Below are positions 28,643 to 39,264 of a stretch of DNA of 64,000 bases, piece by piece. The translations under genes and the position numbers were made by a program. The first letter of the stretch is position 1, and every line of letters begins with the position of its first letter. The DNA comes from Spirochaetales bacterium (GTDB lineage Bacteria; Spirochaetota; Spirochaetia; UBA9216). The stretch is from contig JAEINK010000003.1 of assembly GCA_016342585.1 (NCBI GenBank), forward strand, positions 1 through 64,000, written 5' to 3'. Under the pieces are notes generated by a model. It saw only the letters and a list, made by a program, of their open reading frames with translations. It had not been told where the DNA came from and ran no database searches.

Positions 28643-30184
28643 CTACCAGTCGATGGGGAAGTAATCTTTCAGAAACTGACCGCACCAGTGTTTCCCCGTA
28701 TTAATTCCATCAAAGAGAGGATCGCAGACCCGGGCCGCCCCGTCGACGATATCCAGGGGAGGCTGAAAGTCATGGAGATCCTTTTTTAACTGGGATAGCT
28801 GGGCCGGGTCTTCATCGGTCACCCATCCAGTGTCCACAGCGTTCATGAATATACCATGCCTGGCCAGTTCACTTGCCGAGGTGTGGGTGAGCATGTTGAG
28901 GGCTGCCTTGGCCATATTGGTGTGGGGATGCCGCTCTCCCTTCTTGAAGCGCATGAACTTTCCCTCCATGGCAGAGACATTTACGATATGCTTCTTTCCC
29001 GTGTTATCTCTTTCCATCATGGGTATGAGTTTATTACAGAGGACGAAGGGAGCAACCGCATTTATGAGTTGCAACTCCAGCATCTCCGATGTTTCGATCT
29101 CTCCGAGTTTAAGCCGCCAACTGTTGGTTTTTCTCAGGTCTACCTGCTGGAGATCCACATCCAGTTCCCCCTTCGGGAAGAGTGCTTTGGTGGGCAGGGT
29201 TTCATCATAGTTGTATGGGATCTGGGAAAGCCTGGCCGATTCCCTGAGCCCTATCCCTGGTACCTTGCCACTCCAGCTGACGGGCAGGGTCTTCTCCGAA
29301 TCCTGTTCCGGGAGGGCAAAGTTGTTCAATTTATTTGTGCATTCATGATAATCGCGCAGGAGTTCCCGGGCCCCCCCTGGCAACTCTTCGATTTTTCGGG
29401 ATTCGGCAGGCATCAGGTGGGCATAGAATCCCGGCGGTCTTCTGACCGTTTGGGCCGCATTATTTATCAGTATATCCAGTCTGTCATAGGTTTGCCCGAT
29501 GTAGTTGCAGAATATTTCCACACTGGGTGTATGGCGCAGATCCAGACCATAGATGTGAAGCCTGTCATTCCACTCCCTGAAGTCTCCCTCTTTTGCATAC
29601 CGGATGGCGGAATCGGCAGGAAACCTGGTGGTTGCGATGACCGTCGCACCCGCTCTGAGGAGCATGAGGGTAGCGTGGTAGCCGATCTTTAACCGGGAGC
29701 CGGTAATGATTGCCACCTGTCCGCGAAGGTCGGCTGTCTGGAACCTTTTCTCGTAATTCAGAGCGGCACAGGAGGGGCACATGGAATCATAGAAGAAGTG
29801 AAGTTTTGTGAACTCCTCTTTGCATACATAACAGTTTCGCGGGGAGTTTAACTCTCCGGCCTCACTCTCCCTGCTGTGATCCTGAATCATCAAGGGGGCC
29901 GAGAAGACCGAGGCCTCCCTGGCAGACCTGATCCCTGTGGCGGCCCTGGCCTTCCTTTCGATGGCAGTCATTTGAGTTTTCCGTAATTTCCGGGCTGCTT
30001 TTTTCCGCTGGTTTATCTTCAGGGCATCGGGGCGTGAGAGCTGGCCTGTCACCTTCATAAGTTCAATCCTGAGCTCTTCCGGGAGGCTCAGGTACGCCTG
30101 ATCATTCTCAAGGAGATGGGCGAGCATAGAGATGCACGACCTTATATCAGTTTCTGAATAGGAAGGAGAGTTTTCCTTGTCCAT
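28643..30184 (-). CDS. SDR-family oxidoreductase with N-terminal zinc-ribbon-like extension
   Basis: [22 protein letters not shown] preceding [27 protein letters not shown]. Confidence 0.8.
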   Translation of the reverse strand: MDKENSPSYSETDIRSCISMLAHLLENDQAYLSLPEELRIELMKVTGQLSRPDALKINQRKKAARKLRKTQMTAIERKARAATGIRSAREASVFSAPLMIQDHSRESEAGELNSPRNCYVCKEEFTKLHFFYDSMCPSCAALNYEKRFQTADLRGQVAIITGSRLKIGYHATLMLLRAGATVIATTRFPADSAIRYAKEGDFREWNDRLHIYGLDLRHTPSVEIFCNYIGQTYDRLDILINNAAQTVRRPPGFYAHLMPAESRKIEELPGGARELLRDYHECTNKLNNFALPEQDSEKTLPVSWSGKVPGIGLRESARLSQIPYNYDETLPTKALFPKGELDVDLQQVDLRKTNSWRLKLGEIETSEMLELQLINAVAPFVLCNKLIPMMERDNTGKKHIVNVSAMEGKFMRFKKGERHPHTNMAKAALNMLTHTSASELARHGIFMNAVDTGWVTDEDPAQLSQLKKDLHDFQPPLDIVDGAARVCDPLFDGINTGKHWCGQFLKDYFPIDW

Positions 30185-30264
30185 TTTGTATCCTTTGGTT
30201 CATATACGAGACTTCAGGGATAATATCAGATTATTTTTGATAGTGGTATACGGGGAGGATTGAT

Positions 30265-30819
30265 TCACAGGGTATTTTTGAAATATCTGTAGACTCCCAG
30301 ACTGCCTGTCACCTCCGGATGGAAGGTTGTGGCCATAATTGACTCCGTACAGACCGCAACTGGGAGTCCAGCGTATTCCGACAGGATGGTGACCGACTCA
30401 CCGCAGGATAGTATTTTGGGGGCCCGAATGAAACTCACCGCTTCAAAACCGCCCCTGAAGGGCACCGTTGTCGAAAAGCTCTGCATCTGTGTTCCATACC
30501 CATTCCGGCCGGCTGTTATATCAAGCAGACCCAACGGCTCAATCTCTCCTCCCTTCACTTCTTTTGACAGGAGTATGAGTCCTGCACAGGTTCCCCAAAT
30601 CTTAAGGCCCTCCCGGGCTTTCCTTAAAATAGCCTCATCCAGCATTTTTATTTTGATCAGCTTTGTGAGGGTTGTGCTCTCACCTCCGGGGATGATAAGT
30701 CCATCGATTTTATCAAGATCCTCCGGTGATAGAACCCTCCGGAAAATATCACCATCCGATTCGATTGCCCTGCCATGTTCGGCAACCGAACCCTGCAGTC
30801 CAAGAACTCCTATGGTCAT
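30265..30819 (-). CDS. pdxT: Pyridoxal 5'-phosphate synthase glutaminase subunit
   Basis: IGVLGLQGSVAEH, GLIIPGGESTTL, WGTCAGLILL. Confidence 0.95.
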   Translation of the reverse strand: MTIGVLGLQGSVAEHGRAIESDGDIFRRVLSPEDLDKIDGLIIPGGESTTLTKLIKIKMLDEAILRKAREGLKIWGTCAGLILLSKEVKGGEIEPLGLLDITAGRNGYGTQMQSFSTTVPFRGGFEAVSFIRAPKILSCGESVTILSEYAGLPVAVCTESIMATTFHPEVTGSLGVYRYFKNTL

Positions 30820-31703
30820 TACCAGCCCCTGTCGGCAAAGGCTGTCTCTACCTGAGAGACCGGGATGGAGTCCATACAGCTCCCGAGAGCTTCGGAAACT
30901 CGGGCCAGGAGTTTGGCATCGGTATAATAGGCCACCGCCTCCACTATGGCTTTGGCTCTTTTGGCCGGATTGTCAGATTTAAAAATACCCGAACCGACAA
31001 AGACACCATCACAGCCCAGCTGCATCATCAGGGCGGCATCAGCCGGGGTGGCAATGCCGCCGGCCGCGAAATTAACCACCGGAAGTCCCCTGAGATCCTG
31101 TACCATCTTCACGAGCTCAAAGGGGGCCTTCATATCCCGGGCCATTGTCATGAGTTCTTCACTCGATGCACTGATAACCGTTCTGATCTCTTGTGTCATC
31201 CGCCTCATATGCCGAACCGCCTCTACCACATCCCCCGTCCCGGCCTCGCCCTTGGTTCTTATCATGGCGGCTCCTTCTCCAATCCTTCTCAAGGCCTCTC
31301 CCAGATTCCTTGCCCCGCAGACGAAGGGGATCCCGAAGAGTGATTTATCGATATGGAACTCCTCATCCGCCGGTGTTAAGACTTCACTCTCATCAACAAA
31401 GTCGATCTCCAGGGATTCCAGAATACTCGCCTCCACAAAATGACCGATCCTTACCTTGGCCATGACCGGAATGGAGACAGCTTTCTGAATGGATTTGATC
31501 ATGGCCGGATCGGACATCCTGGAGACCCCTCCCTCCTTCCGTATATCTGAAGGAACCCTTTCCAATGCCATAACCGCTACGGCTCCCGCTTCCTGGGCAA
31601 TCCGGGCCTGTTCGGGGTTTATGACATCCATGATAACGCCCCCCTTCAGCATCCGGGCAAGATCTCTATTGATATCTGTTCTTGTGTTTAAATTCTTTTT
31701 CAT
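30819..31703 (-). CDS. pdxS: Pyridoxal 5'-phosphate synthase synthase subunit
   Basis: [70 protein letters not shown]. Confidence 0.97.
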   Translation of the reverse strand: MKKNLNTRTDINRDLARMLKGGVIMDVINPEQARIAQEAGAVAVMALERVPSDIRKEGGVSRMSDPAMIKSIQKAVSIPVMAKVRIGHFVEASILESLEIDFVDESEVLTPADEEFHIDKSLFGIPFVCGARNLGEALRRIGEGAAMIRTKGEAGTGDVVEAVRHMRRMTQEIRTVISASSEELMTMARDMKAPFELVKMVQDLRGLPVVNFAAGGIATPADAALMMQLGCDGVFVGSGIFKSDNPAKRAKAIVEAVAYYTDAKLLARVSEALGSCMDSIPVSQVETAFADRGW

Positions 31704-31717
31704 AATTACTCCTTTTT

Positions 31718-31741
31718 GTTTATTGTATCGATACAATAAAC
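31718..31741. promoter_or_regulatory. Putative PdxR operator
   Basis: 24-bp perfect palindrome GTTTATTGTATCGATACAATAAAC upstream of pdxS. Confidence 0.75.
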
Positions 31742-31867
31742 TGTTTTTATGACTTTTTTGATTGAAATATAGAATCTATATGGGTACAAATTAAAGGTTA
31801 TCAAACAAGATGTCAATAAAAATCGATACAAAATCTAAATATTGACTATATATACAAAAAAACGTAA

Positions 31868-31887
31868 AATTGTATCGTAACAATAAA
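31868..31887. promoter_or_regulatory. Second PdxR-like site near pdxR
   Basis: ATTGTATCGTAACAATAAA resembles the palindrome at 31718-31741. Confidence 0.5.
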
Positions 31888-31953
31888 ATTATTAAGCACT
31901 ATAATTGTAAAGCAATGATGTTGTGACGCTATGAAAACGGAGGGTCCGCAAAT

Positions 31954-33336
31954 ATGGATTACAGGGATATAAAGCTGAAAAAGGGTGAGCTTCCCCTTTA
32001 CCGGCAGCTTGCCCGGGGGATTGAGGAGATGATCCTGAATGATGATATTTCCTGTGGTATGAAATTACCGACAATCAGGGAAATGTCCGGGAAATTCAAC
32101 CTTAACAATGTGACGGTCATAAACGCATATAAGCTGCTTGAAGAGAAAGAGTTGATCGATAAAATCCCGGGTAGTGGTTCATATGTGACCTATAACAATA
32201 TGGCCTATCGGACAGAACTTATGGATTTCACAGGCAGAGACTCCAATATAGAGGCCTTTCCCCTTAAGGATATACGTGAATCCATTGAATCGGTTTTGAA
32301 GGACGACGGGGTTGAGGCTTTCAAATATGAGGATTCGAATGGTTTTCCGGGGCTGCAGCGGGCCCTGACCCATTATTTTGCCTTTTTTAATATTGATACC
32401 CCTTCTGAGTATATTCAGATCGTCTCCGGTGGCCAGCAGGCTCTGGATATAATCTCAAAGGCTTTGATCAATCTGGGGGATCTCGTCATGACCGAAGCGC
32501 CGACCTATGGGGGGGCCGTAAACAGTTTTTTGAGTCGGGAAGGGCGTGTTATATCCATTCCCCTTATAAAGGAGGGGATAGATCTTGTTGAACTTGAATC
32601 CAAGATTATCGCCCGTAAACCAGTCTTTCTCTATCTCATGCCCTTCAATCAGAAACCCACCGGGATCAATTACTCACTTGAACAGAAAAAGAGGCTCATC
32701 GCTCTCGCAAATGAGTATAACTTTTATATAGTCGAAGATGATCTGGGGAGTGAGATCGCCCCGGTGGGCAGCGCTTCTATCACCTTAAAAAGTCTGGATA
32801 CTGAAGAGCGGGTCATTTATATAAAGAGTTTTACCTCCCTTTTCATGCCGGGTTTACGGCTTGGATGCATTATTGCACCGGAAAAACTCTATTATAAGTT
32901 CCTTTCCATTAAACAGACCACGGATATCTCAAGCCCGGGGCTGCTTCAGCGGGGATTTACCGCCTACCTCGAACAGAAGGATTGGCATTCCTATTTTAAA
33001 ACTCTCGCTTTAAATCTTAATGAAAAAATTAATCTTACACGTGAAATCCTGAAGGAGAGTTTTTCCGATCTTCTTGAGTTTGATATAAATACCCAAGCGC
33101 CTTATTTCTGGCTGAAGCTGAAATTCTCCAATGGAGAAGCTTTGAGTAGAATCTGTCGGCAAAAAGGGGTGCAGATCATTCCGGGAGTCAGTTCCGGTGA
33201 GGATTATCAGCGGTATTTCATGCTTTCAGTGGAGAGTATTCCCCTGGATAATATGGGGATGGGATTTAATCTTTTAAAGGAATCTCTCCGGGAGCTCTAT
33301 ACTGAAAATCAGAACTTTACTCCCGATGGGGAGTGA
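31954..33336 (+). CDS. pdxR: MocR/PdxR-type GntR-aminotransferase regulator
   Basis: GntR wHTH LPLYRQLARGIEEMIL...KLPTIREMSGKFNLNNVTVINAYKLLEE plus fold-type I aminotransferase domain; divergent from pdxST. Confidence 0.88.
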   Translation: MDYRDIKLKKGELPLYRQLARGIEEMILNDDISCGMKLPTIREMSGKFNLNNVTVINAYKLLEEKELIDKIPGSGSYVTYNNMAYRTELMDFTGRDSNIEAFPLKDIRESIESVLKDDGVEAFKYEDSNGFPGLQRALTHYFAFFNIDTPSEYIQIVSGGQQALDIISKALINLGDLVMTEAPTYGGAVNSFLSREGRVISIPLIKEGIDLVELESKIIARKPVFLYLMPFNQKPTGINYSLEQKKRLIALANEYNFYIVEDDLGSEIAPVGSASITLKSLDTEERVIYIKSFTSLFMPGLRLGCIIAPEKLYYKFLSIKQTTDISSPGLLQRGFTAYLEQKDWHSYFKTLALNLNEKINLTREILKESFSDLLEFDINTQAPYFWLKLKFSNGEALSRICRQKGVQIIPGVSSGEDYQRYFMLSVESIPLDNMGMGFNLLKESLRELYTENQNFTPDGE

Positions 33337-33345
33337 GTAAAAAAA

Positions 33346-33379
33346 AGACCCGACAGTTCTGAAGAATCTGCCGGGTTCT
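33346..33379. terminator. Terminator-like hairpin between convergent pdxR and aspS
   Basis: GACCCGACAG...CTGCCGGGTTC. Confidence 0.6.
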
Positions 33380-33385
33380 ATTCGG

Positions 33386-35173
33386 TTATTTATTCTCTTT
33401 TTTCTTCTCTACCGGAATTGTTTTCAGGTGGAGGTCAATTAACTGCTGTTCGTCAACAAAGGCGGGTGAGTCCTCCATGGGGGAGGCTCCCTGGGTGTTC
33501 TTGGGAAAGGGGATTACCTCCCTGATTGAATCTTCTCCTGCCATAATCATGATTGTTCTGTCAAAACCGGTGGCAATGCCGCCATGGGGGGGGGCACCAT
33601 ATTCAAAGGAGTCCAGCAGGAAGCCGAACCTCTCCTGAGCCTCTTCCTCGGAGAAACCTACAATTTTAAAGATCCTTTTCTGAATTTCCGGGTCGTGTAC
33701 CCTGATGGAACCGGAGCCTAACTCATACCCATTGCAGACAAGATCATACAGGTCTCCGATAACCTCACCGGGGTTCTCCTCCATGGTATCGATAAATCTC
33801 TCCTGGGGCATGGAGAACATATGGTGGGCCGGATCCCACTTCTCTTCCTCTTCGTTGTATTCAAAGAGGGGGAAGTCAAGTACCCATGAAAAATGGAAGA
33901 TGGATTTGTCTATCAGTTTCAGATCCTGTCCCAACCTGAGTCTTACGGCTCCCAGAGCCTTACAGGCTGTTTCGTATTTATCGGCAACGAAGAGGAGCAG
34001 ATCCCCCTCTTTTGCACCAAGTTTTTCCTTTATATTATCTGCCTGATTTGTAAAGAACTTGCCAACACCGCCGTCCACGCCGTCAGCGGTTACCTTCATC
34101 CAGGCAAGGCCCTTTGCGCCGTAGGTTTTAGCCACATCTTCAAGTTCGGTGATCATTTTGCGAGAGTAGCTGGAACAGTTTTCAGCTACCAGGACCTTAA
34201 CACTCCCGCCGGATGCAAGAACATCTTTGAATACCTTGAAGTCGCAACCGGGTACCAGGGGGGCAAAATCCTGAAGCTCCATGGCGAATCTCTGCTCTGG
34301 TTTATCACTCCCGAACCGGTCCATGGCCTCTTTGTAGGAGAGTCTGGGGAAGGGGGTGATGAGATCCACATCCATGGTCTTTTTGAAGAGATGAGTCATC
34401 ATCCTTTCTGTCATGGCAAGCACATCATCCCTGGAGACAAAGCTCATCTCAACGTCGACCTGGGTGAATTCAAGCTGCCGGTCTCCCCTTGCATCTTCAT
34501 CACGGTAACATCGCGCCACCTGGAAGTATTTATCAAAGCCTGAAACCATCAAAATCTGCTTGAAAAGCTGGGGGGACTGGGGGAGGGCAAAGAATTTGCC
34601 CGGGTTGAGTCTGGCCGGTACGAGAAAGTCCCTGGCACCTTCGGGGGTGGATTTTATTAAGGTTGGCGTTTCTATTTCGTAGAAGTCTTCACCTTCAAAG
34701 AACTCGCGTACCGCAAAAGCAGCCTTGTGGCGGAGTCGTATTTTTTTCTGCATTGATTCGGTTCTAAGATCGAGGAACCGGTATTTGATCCTTATGTCGT
34801 CCCTGGCATCGGCTTTTTCATCGATCATGAAGGGAAGAACCTTGCAGGTGGAAAGGATGGATATTGTTTTCGCCTCTATCTCGATCTCACCAGTGGCCAT
34901 ATCCTTGTTGATCATCTCATCCGGGCGTTTATGAACCAATCCCTCTATCGCGACACAGTATTCGAATTTGAGGCTACCGGCAATCTTTTCAAGTTCCGGT
35001 TCCGCATCCGGACCGACAACTATCTGGGTTATACCATAGCGATCTCTCAGATTGATAAAGTGAATTCCTCCGTGATCCCTGTTTCTGTGGACCCAGCCAT
35101 TAAGTATTACGGTTTTTCCGTCATCCGCGGCTGTAAGAGATCCGCAGGTATGTGTTCTTTTCATAATTTCCAT
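33386..35173 (-). CDS. aspS: Aspartyl-tRNA synthetase
   Basis: HTCGSLTAADDGKTVILNGWVHRNRDHGGIHFINLRDRYGITQIV; FALPQSPQLFKQILM; GGIATGFDRTIMIMAGEDSIREVIPFPKN. Confidence 0.97.
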   Translation of the reverse strand: MEIMKRTHTCGSLTAADDGKTVILNGWVHRNRDHGGIHFINLRDRYGITQIVVGPDAEPELEKIAGSLKFEYCVAIEGLVHKRPDEMINKDMATGEIEIEAKTISILSTCKVLPFMIDEKADARDDIRIKYRFLDLRTESMQKKIRLRHKAAFAVREFFEGEDFYEIETPTLIKSTPEGARDFLVPARLNPGKFFALPQSPQLFKQILMVSGFDKYFQVARCYRDEDARGDRQLEFTQVDVEMSFVSRDDVLAMTERMMTHLFKKTMDVDLITPFPRLSYKEAMDRFGSDKPEQRFAMELQDFAPLVPGCDFKVFKDVLASGGSVKVLVAENCSSYSRKMITELEDVAKTYGAKGLAWMKVTADGVDGGVGKFFTNQADNIKEKLGAKEGDLLLFVADKYETACKALGAVRLRLGQDLKLIDKSIFHFSWVLDFPLFEYNEEEEKWDPAHHMFSMPQERFIDTMEENPGEVIGDLYDLVCNGYELGSGSIRVHDPEIQKRIFKIVGFSEEEAQERFGFLLDSFEYGAPPHGGIATGFDRTIMIMAGEDSIREVIPFPKNTQGASPMEDSPAFVDEQQLIDLHLKTIPVEKKKENK

Positions 35174-35293
35174 ACTATTTTTGTATCATTTGAGGGGGCT
35201 TGTATCAAGGGTGTGTTCAGGTTTTCAATTTGTCTATTCACACACTGCACACTCTGTGGAATGCTGGTTCTCTGTTTGCTCGCGGGCCATGTT

Positions 35294-35758
35294 TCAATAG
35301 CCTGAAGGTTTGTAACACCGGGGGCACCCCAGTACATTCACCTGATTTTTCCCCGGTTTTTCATATCTTCTGGCGATAATAACCTCTCCATCCATAATTT
35401 TTGACTGGCAGACCGGACATCTCCTTGACTTTGACCCCTTTGGCGAAATACAGGAATCACACCCATGGAACTCCATGAGCCTTCCTCCCTTTTTGTCTTC
35501 CGGGTAGAGGGTGGTACGCATGGGGCTTCCAGGCAAAAGTTCTGCTCCGCAGAGAAGGCAGAAGGTGGGTGTCTTGCTGCTTTCTTGCTGTTTACCGGAT
35601 TTCTCTCTGTTTTTTTGTTTTTCCTTCCCATAGAGTTCCCTTTTGGCCGGTTTTCTTCCCAGGAGGATTATCAGCAAAGCGATTATTATGATCAGAAGGA
35701 TGAGGATCGTTTTATGCATGAGATGATTATAACCACCCGGGACAATTGCGGCAATCAA
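35294..35758 (-). CDS. Membrane-anchored zinc-ribbon protein of unknown function
   Basis: N-terminal TM segment and CxxC pairs (CLLCG, CDSC, CPVC, CPRC). Confidence 0.6.
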   Translation of the reverse strand: MIAAIVPGGYNHLMHKTILILLIIIIALLIILLGRKPAKRELYGKEKQKNREKSGKQQESSKTPTFCLLCGAELLPGSPMRTTLYPEDKKGGRLMEFHGCDSCISPKGSKSRRCPVCQSKIMDGEVIIARRYEKPGKNQVNVLGCPRCYKPSGY

Positions 35759-35812
35759 GATAAATACTTTGTCAGCTTGACTCGGGCTGCTTTAATCTCC
35801 TAAACTATCTCC

Positions 35813-36493
35813 ATGTCTACACTTTATATGGTTGCCACTCCAATTGGAAATCTCAAGGATATTACCTTAAGGGCCCTCGAAATTCTCGGGAGTGTCGAAG
35901 TCATCGCCTGTGAGGATACACGGCATACCCTGAGGCTGCTTAATGCCCACGGGATCAGCAAAAGACTCATCAGCTGCCGGAGTCAAAATGAGGCTAAAGC
36001 TGCCTTGAAGGTGGTAGAACTCCTGGAAGAGGGGCATGATGTTGCCTATGCCAGTGATGCGGGCACACCCGGTTTAAGTGATCCGGGAGCCGTTCTTGTC
36101 CGGATTGTCCGGGAGGCCGGCTTCAAAATTTTACCCATTCCGGGAGCCTCCGCCCTGGCGGCCCTCCAGTCGGTAAGCGGTTTTGGGGGCAGAACCATCG
36201 TTTTTGACGGTTTTCTCTCCCCAAAAGGGGGGAAAAGGAGGACCCGGCTTAAAGAGCTCCTGGAAAGGGGGGAAACCTTTGCCGTTTATGAGTCTCCTTT
36301 TCGGGTTGTAAAACTATTGGAAGACCTTGATACCCTGGCACCTGATTGTGAAATTCTGATAGGGCGGGAGATGACCAAGCTTTATGAGGAATTTATCGAA
36401 GGATCACCGGCAGATCTCTTGCAGGATTTCAAAGGCCGCAGTACAATTAAGGGAGAGTTTGTTTTACTTGTGAATGGGAAGAAAAAGCGTTAA
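35813..36493 (+). CDS. rsmI: 16S rRNA (cytidine(1402)-2'-O)-methyltransferase
   Basis: LYMVATPIGNLKDITLRALEIL, IACEDTRHTLRLL, SDAGTPGLSDPGAVLV. Confidence 0.95.
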   Translation: MSTLYMVATPIGNLKDITLRALEILGSVEVIACEDTRHTLRLLNAHGISKRLISCRSQNEAKAALKVVELLEEGHDVAYASDAGTPGLSDPGAVLVRIVREAGFKILPIPGASALAALQSVSGFGGRTIVFDGFLSPKGGKRRTRLKELLERGETFAVYESPFRVVKLLEDLDTLAPDCEILIGREMTKLYEEFIEGSPADLLQDFKGRSTIKGEFVLLVNGKKKR

Positions 36494-36542
36494 ACTCTAT
36501 GAGTAATATGACGATATTAAAACTGTAAGGTAGGGTTTGAGA

Positions 36543-36827
36543 ATGACAATAGACAGATTAGGGCCTATTGACCCGGTTTCGAAGTTTAATAAGACCTCCA
36601 AAGCAGGTAAGGTAGCGCCAAAGGCAAAAACCGATGCGGTAAATGTATCGGATGAAGCCCAGAAGATGAGCGAGATCTATAAGGCTACAGAAGAGGTAAG
36701 AGTCTCTCCTGACATAAGGATGGACAGGGTTGAGGAAGTTAAATTGAAACTTCAGGATCCAAATTATATAGATGATACAGTGCTGGAATCGGTCGCTGAT
36801 GGTATCATGAAAAGTTTCGGTTTATGA
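36543..36827 (+). CDS. flgM: Anti-sigma-28 factor FlgM
   Basis: MTIDRLGPIDPVSK...DAVNVSDEAQKMSE; RMDRVEEVKLKLQDPNYIDD. Confidence 0.85.
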   Translation: MTIDRLGPIDPVSKFNKTSKAGKVAPKAKTDAVNVSDEAQKMSEIYKATEEVRVSPDIRMDRVEEVKLKLQDPNYIDDTVLESVADGIMKSFGL

Positions 36828-36886
36828 TATTAAACTGCCGGTCGGATCTTTTCTGATATCGGCACGGTATTGAACTATAAAATTAG

Positions 36887-36919
36887 GCAGAGGGTATCGT
36901 ACCGCTCTGCTTTTTTTTT
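36887..36919 (+). terminator. Rho-independent terminator after flgM
   Basis: GCAGAGGGTA-TCG-TACCGCTCTGC followed by T9. Confidence 0.8.
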
Positions 36920-36978
36920 AGGTTAGCCAGGCTTCTTTTATGGTTTTATTTTGAAGCAGCATTGGAGATTCAACTTCT

Positions 36979-38127
36979 ATGGATGAAATTCAAATCTACA
37001 TTCCTTCAAGGATATTTCTTGGTGATGAAACACTTGCTCGTTTAGGCGGCATCGCGGAAAACTACGGCAGCCGGGCCCTTCTTGTTGCCGATTCTATTTT
37101 CACCGATACATCACTTCCCGAACGTATAGGCACAATTCTCGAAAGAAAGGGGATTAAACTGATCAACTCTCCGGGGATCAAAACCGGAGCCTTTCATGAT
37201 GTCGTTGAAGAGCTTGTCTCCCTCTCCAGGGCCAGTAAAACCCAGATGATCATCGGTCTGGGAGGGATTAGAACCCTTTCCATTGCGAAATGTGCTTCTG
37301 CCCTGGTTCATGGAAACAGACTGGTGGATGATCTTCTCGATGGTTACCCTGTCACAGGTCAGCGGATTTCCTACATCGAGATCCCAACAACCTGTCGAAA
37401 TCCATTCATGCTTAATTCCAGGCTCCTGCTTCTAGACAGTCGAAATAGACGGAACAGGATTTTAGATATTCCGGAGCTGATTCCCAATGCCGTAATTATT
37501 GATTCGTCACTTGCTTCCACCCTTTCGTCCAAATATGCACTATCTACCCTTATGGATACATTCCTCTATGCTTTGGAAGGATACCTTTCCATCAGAAACA
37601 ACTTTTTTTCCGAAAGTCAGTTTCTTAAAAGTTTCGCCCTGGTAGACTCCGCCCTGAGTATTTATGGAAATCCCGAGTATGAGAAGGAATTCCTTGTGAA
37701 GGCCTCCGAGGCGGGGCTTTCTGCCGCCATGGGCCTTTCGACAAGCGGTATGGGGGCTGGATCGGGAATAGCTTTTGCGGTGGCTGGAAAATTCGCCGTA
37801 CCCAAATCCCTTACCGCTGCTATGATGATTCCCGCCATGTTGGAGTTTGGAGCGACAACTGTTCCCGATAAAATGGCCCGGATTGCCTCGATTTTAGAGG
37901 CGGATACCCGGGGAATGGAAATCGCAGAGGCAGCATACAAAGCCGTCGAAATCATGCGAAACCGGCTGGGAGTACACATTGGTGAGCTGAGACTTGCAAA
38001 GTTGAAGATTCATAAGGATGAAATTACCGACATTGCCGAATTTGTAAGTGACTCCCCCCTGATTAAGAATATGCCCGGGGCCATGACTGTTACCGACATC
38101 CAGGATATGATCCGCAGGAGTTTATAA
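36979..38127 (+). CDS. Iron-containing alcohol dehydrogenase family
   Basis: IFLGDETLARLGGIAENYGSRALLVADSIFTD; Fe-ADH-like layout. Confidence 0.75.
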   Translation: MDEIQIYIPSRIFLGDETLARLGGIAENYGSRALLVADSIFTDTSLPERIGTILERKGIKLINSPGIKTGAFHDVVEELVSLSRASKTQMIIGLGGIRTLSIAKCASALVHGNRLVDDLLDGYPVTGQRISYIEIPTTCRNPFMLNSRLLLLDSRNRRNRILDIPELIPNAVIIDSSLASTLSSKYALSTLMDTFLYALEGYLSIRNNFFSESQFLKSFALVDSALSIYGNPEYEKEFLVKASEAGLSAAMGLSTSGMGAGSGIAFAVAGKFAVPKSLTAAMMIPAMLEFGATTVPDKMARIASILEADTRGMEIAEAAYKAVEIMRNRLGVHIGELRLAKLKIHKDEITDIAEFVSDSPLIKNMPGAMTVTDIQDMIRRSL

Positions 38128-38129
38128 AA

Positions 38130-38921
38130 TTGATAAGTCTGCGAAAACTTGCTTCACTCCGGGAGGAGACCAGATTACGAAAGTCGGCCTGGATATGCCG
38201 TGAGGTTTCTGAACAGCTCTTAAGGGGGGAATCAGCAGATTTCATCTTTATACACGGCCTGGGCCGGCAGCTTGGTTTTGAACTTCTACCCGAAGAAATC
38301 CTTAAAAATGCAAAACTCCTCAATGATTGGGAACCCAATGCTTCCCGGGAAGACCTCGCCAGGCTGCTGGACAGTATGTATTACCTTATCTCCGCGCACC
38401 TGGGGACGACTCCCGGTGATTGGGACCTGAAGGATAGAGCCGGGACTTTAAACCAGGCAGAGCGGCTTGTACGGCCCTTCAGGGTGTATCTGGATGATAT
38501 CCGGTCCCCCTTTAATGTCGGTTCTGTATTCCGTACCTCCGAGGCATTCGGTGTTGAAAAAATTTTCCTGTCAACCGCTACACCCACTCCCGACCACCCC
38601 CGGGTAAGACGAACAGCCATGGGCTGCGATGAGGTTATTCCCTGGGACAGGAGGGGGTTGGACTCTCTTGAAGATGAATCAGCCGTTTTTGCCCTGGAAC
38701 TGGGCGGCACTGATATCGGTAATTTCGAGTTTCCGGAAAGTGGTGTTGTTATACTGGGGTCTGAAGAACTGGGGCTAAGTCCCGCCGCCCAGGAAATAGT
38801 GGAGCGCAAGGGCGGCCGGGTTTCCATCCCCATGCTGGGGGCAAAGGGATCTGTGAATGTCTCGGTGGCTTTCGGTATACTCATGTATGCCTGGAACAGC
38901 TACTGTTGCTCCTCACGCTAG
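38130..38921 (+). CDS. TrmH/SpoU-family RNA 2'-O-methyltransferase
   Basis: YLDDIRSPFNVGSVFRTSEAFGVEKIFL, VVILGSEELGLSP, VSIPMLGAKGSVNVSVAFGI. Confidence 0.9.
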   Translation: MISLRKLASLREETRLRKSAWICREVSEQLLRGESADFIFIHGLGRQLGFELLPEEILKNAKLLNDWEPNASREDLARLLDSMYYLISAHLGTTPGDWDLKDRAGTLNQAERLVRPFRVYLDDIRSPFNVGSVFRTSEAFGVEKIFLSTATPTPDHPRVRRTAMGCDEVIPWDRRGLDSLEDESAVFALELGGTDIGNFEFPESGVVILGSEELGLSPAAQEIVERKGGRVSIPMLGAKGSVNVSVAFGILMYAWNSYCCSSR

Positions 38922-38938
38922 TTAAAAGTCCATTGACC

Positions 38939-39169
38939 TTATCGGGCGATGGCCCGCTCGATCTCCGGTTGATTAAAGCCAATGATTACCTTTCCATTTA
39001 TATCCAGAACAGGAACGCCCATTTGGCCCGATTTTTTTACCATCTCTTCCGCTCTTCGGTGATCAACCGCCACATTATAATCGTTATATTTTACACCCTT
39101 TTCTTTCAGGAATCTTTTAACCAATGTACAATAGGTACATGATGGGGTTGAATAAACATTTACTGACAT
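38939..39169 (-). CDS. Glutaredoxin-like (NrdH/Grx) protein
   Basis: VNVYSTPSCTYCTLVKRFLKEKGV, GVPVLDINGKVIIGFN. Confidence 0.88.
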   Translation of the reverse strand: MSVNVYSTPSCTYCTLVKRFLKEKGVKYNDYNVAVDHRRAEEMVKKSGQMGVPVLDINGKVIIGFNQPEIERAIAR

Positions 39170-39264
39170 ATAATGCCTCCTTATTAGCTTATCTGTATAT
39201 ATAAAATACCATATATTCAGTTGCAAGTCAACAAAGAAGGCATTAAATAAGTTAAAGAATCGAA

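Noticed and set aside
28856-29692. 278-aa plus-strand ORF opposite the SDR gene
   Set aside because: Antisense shadow ORF; no motif, and the minus-strand SDR is clearly coding.
30329-31465. Plus-strand ORFs opposite pdxT/pdxS
   Set aside because: Antisense shadows of strongly conserved pdxST.
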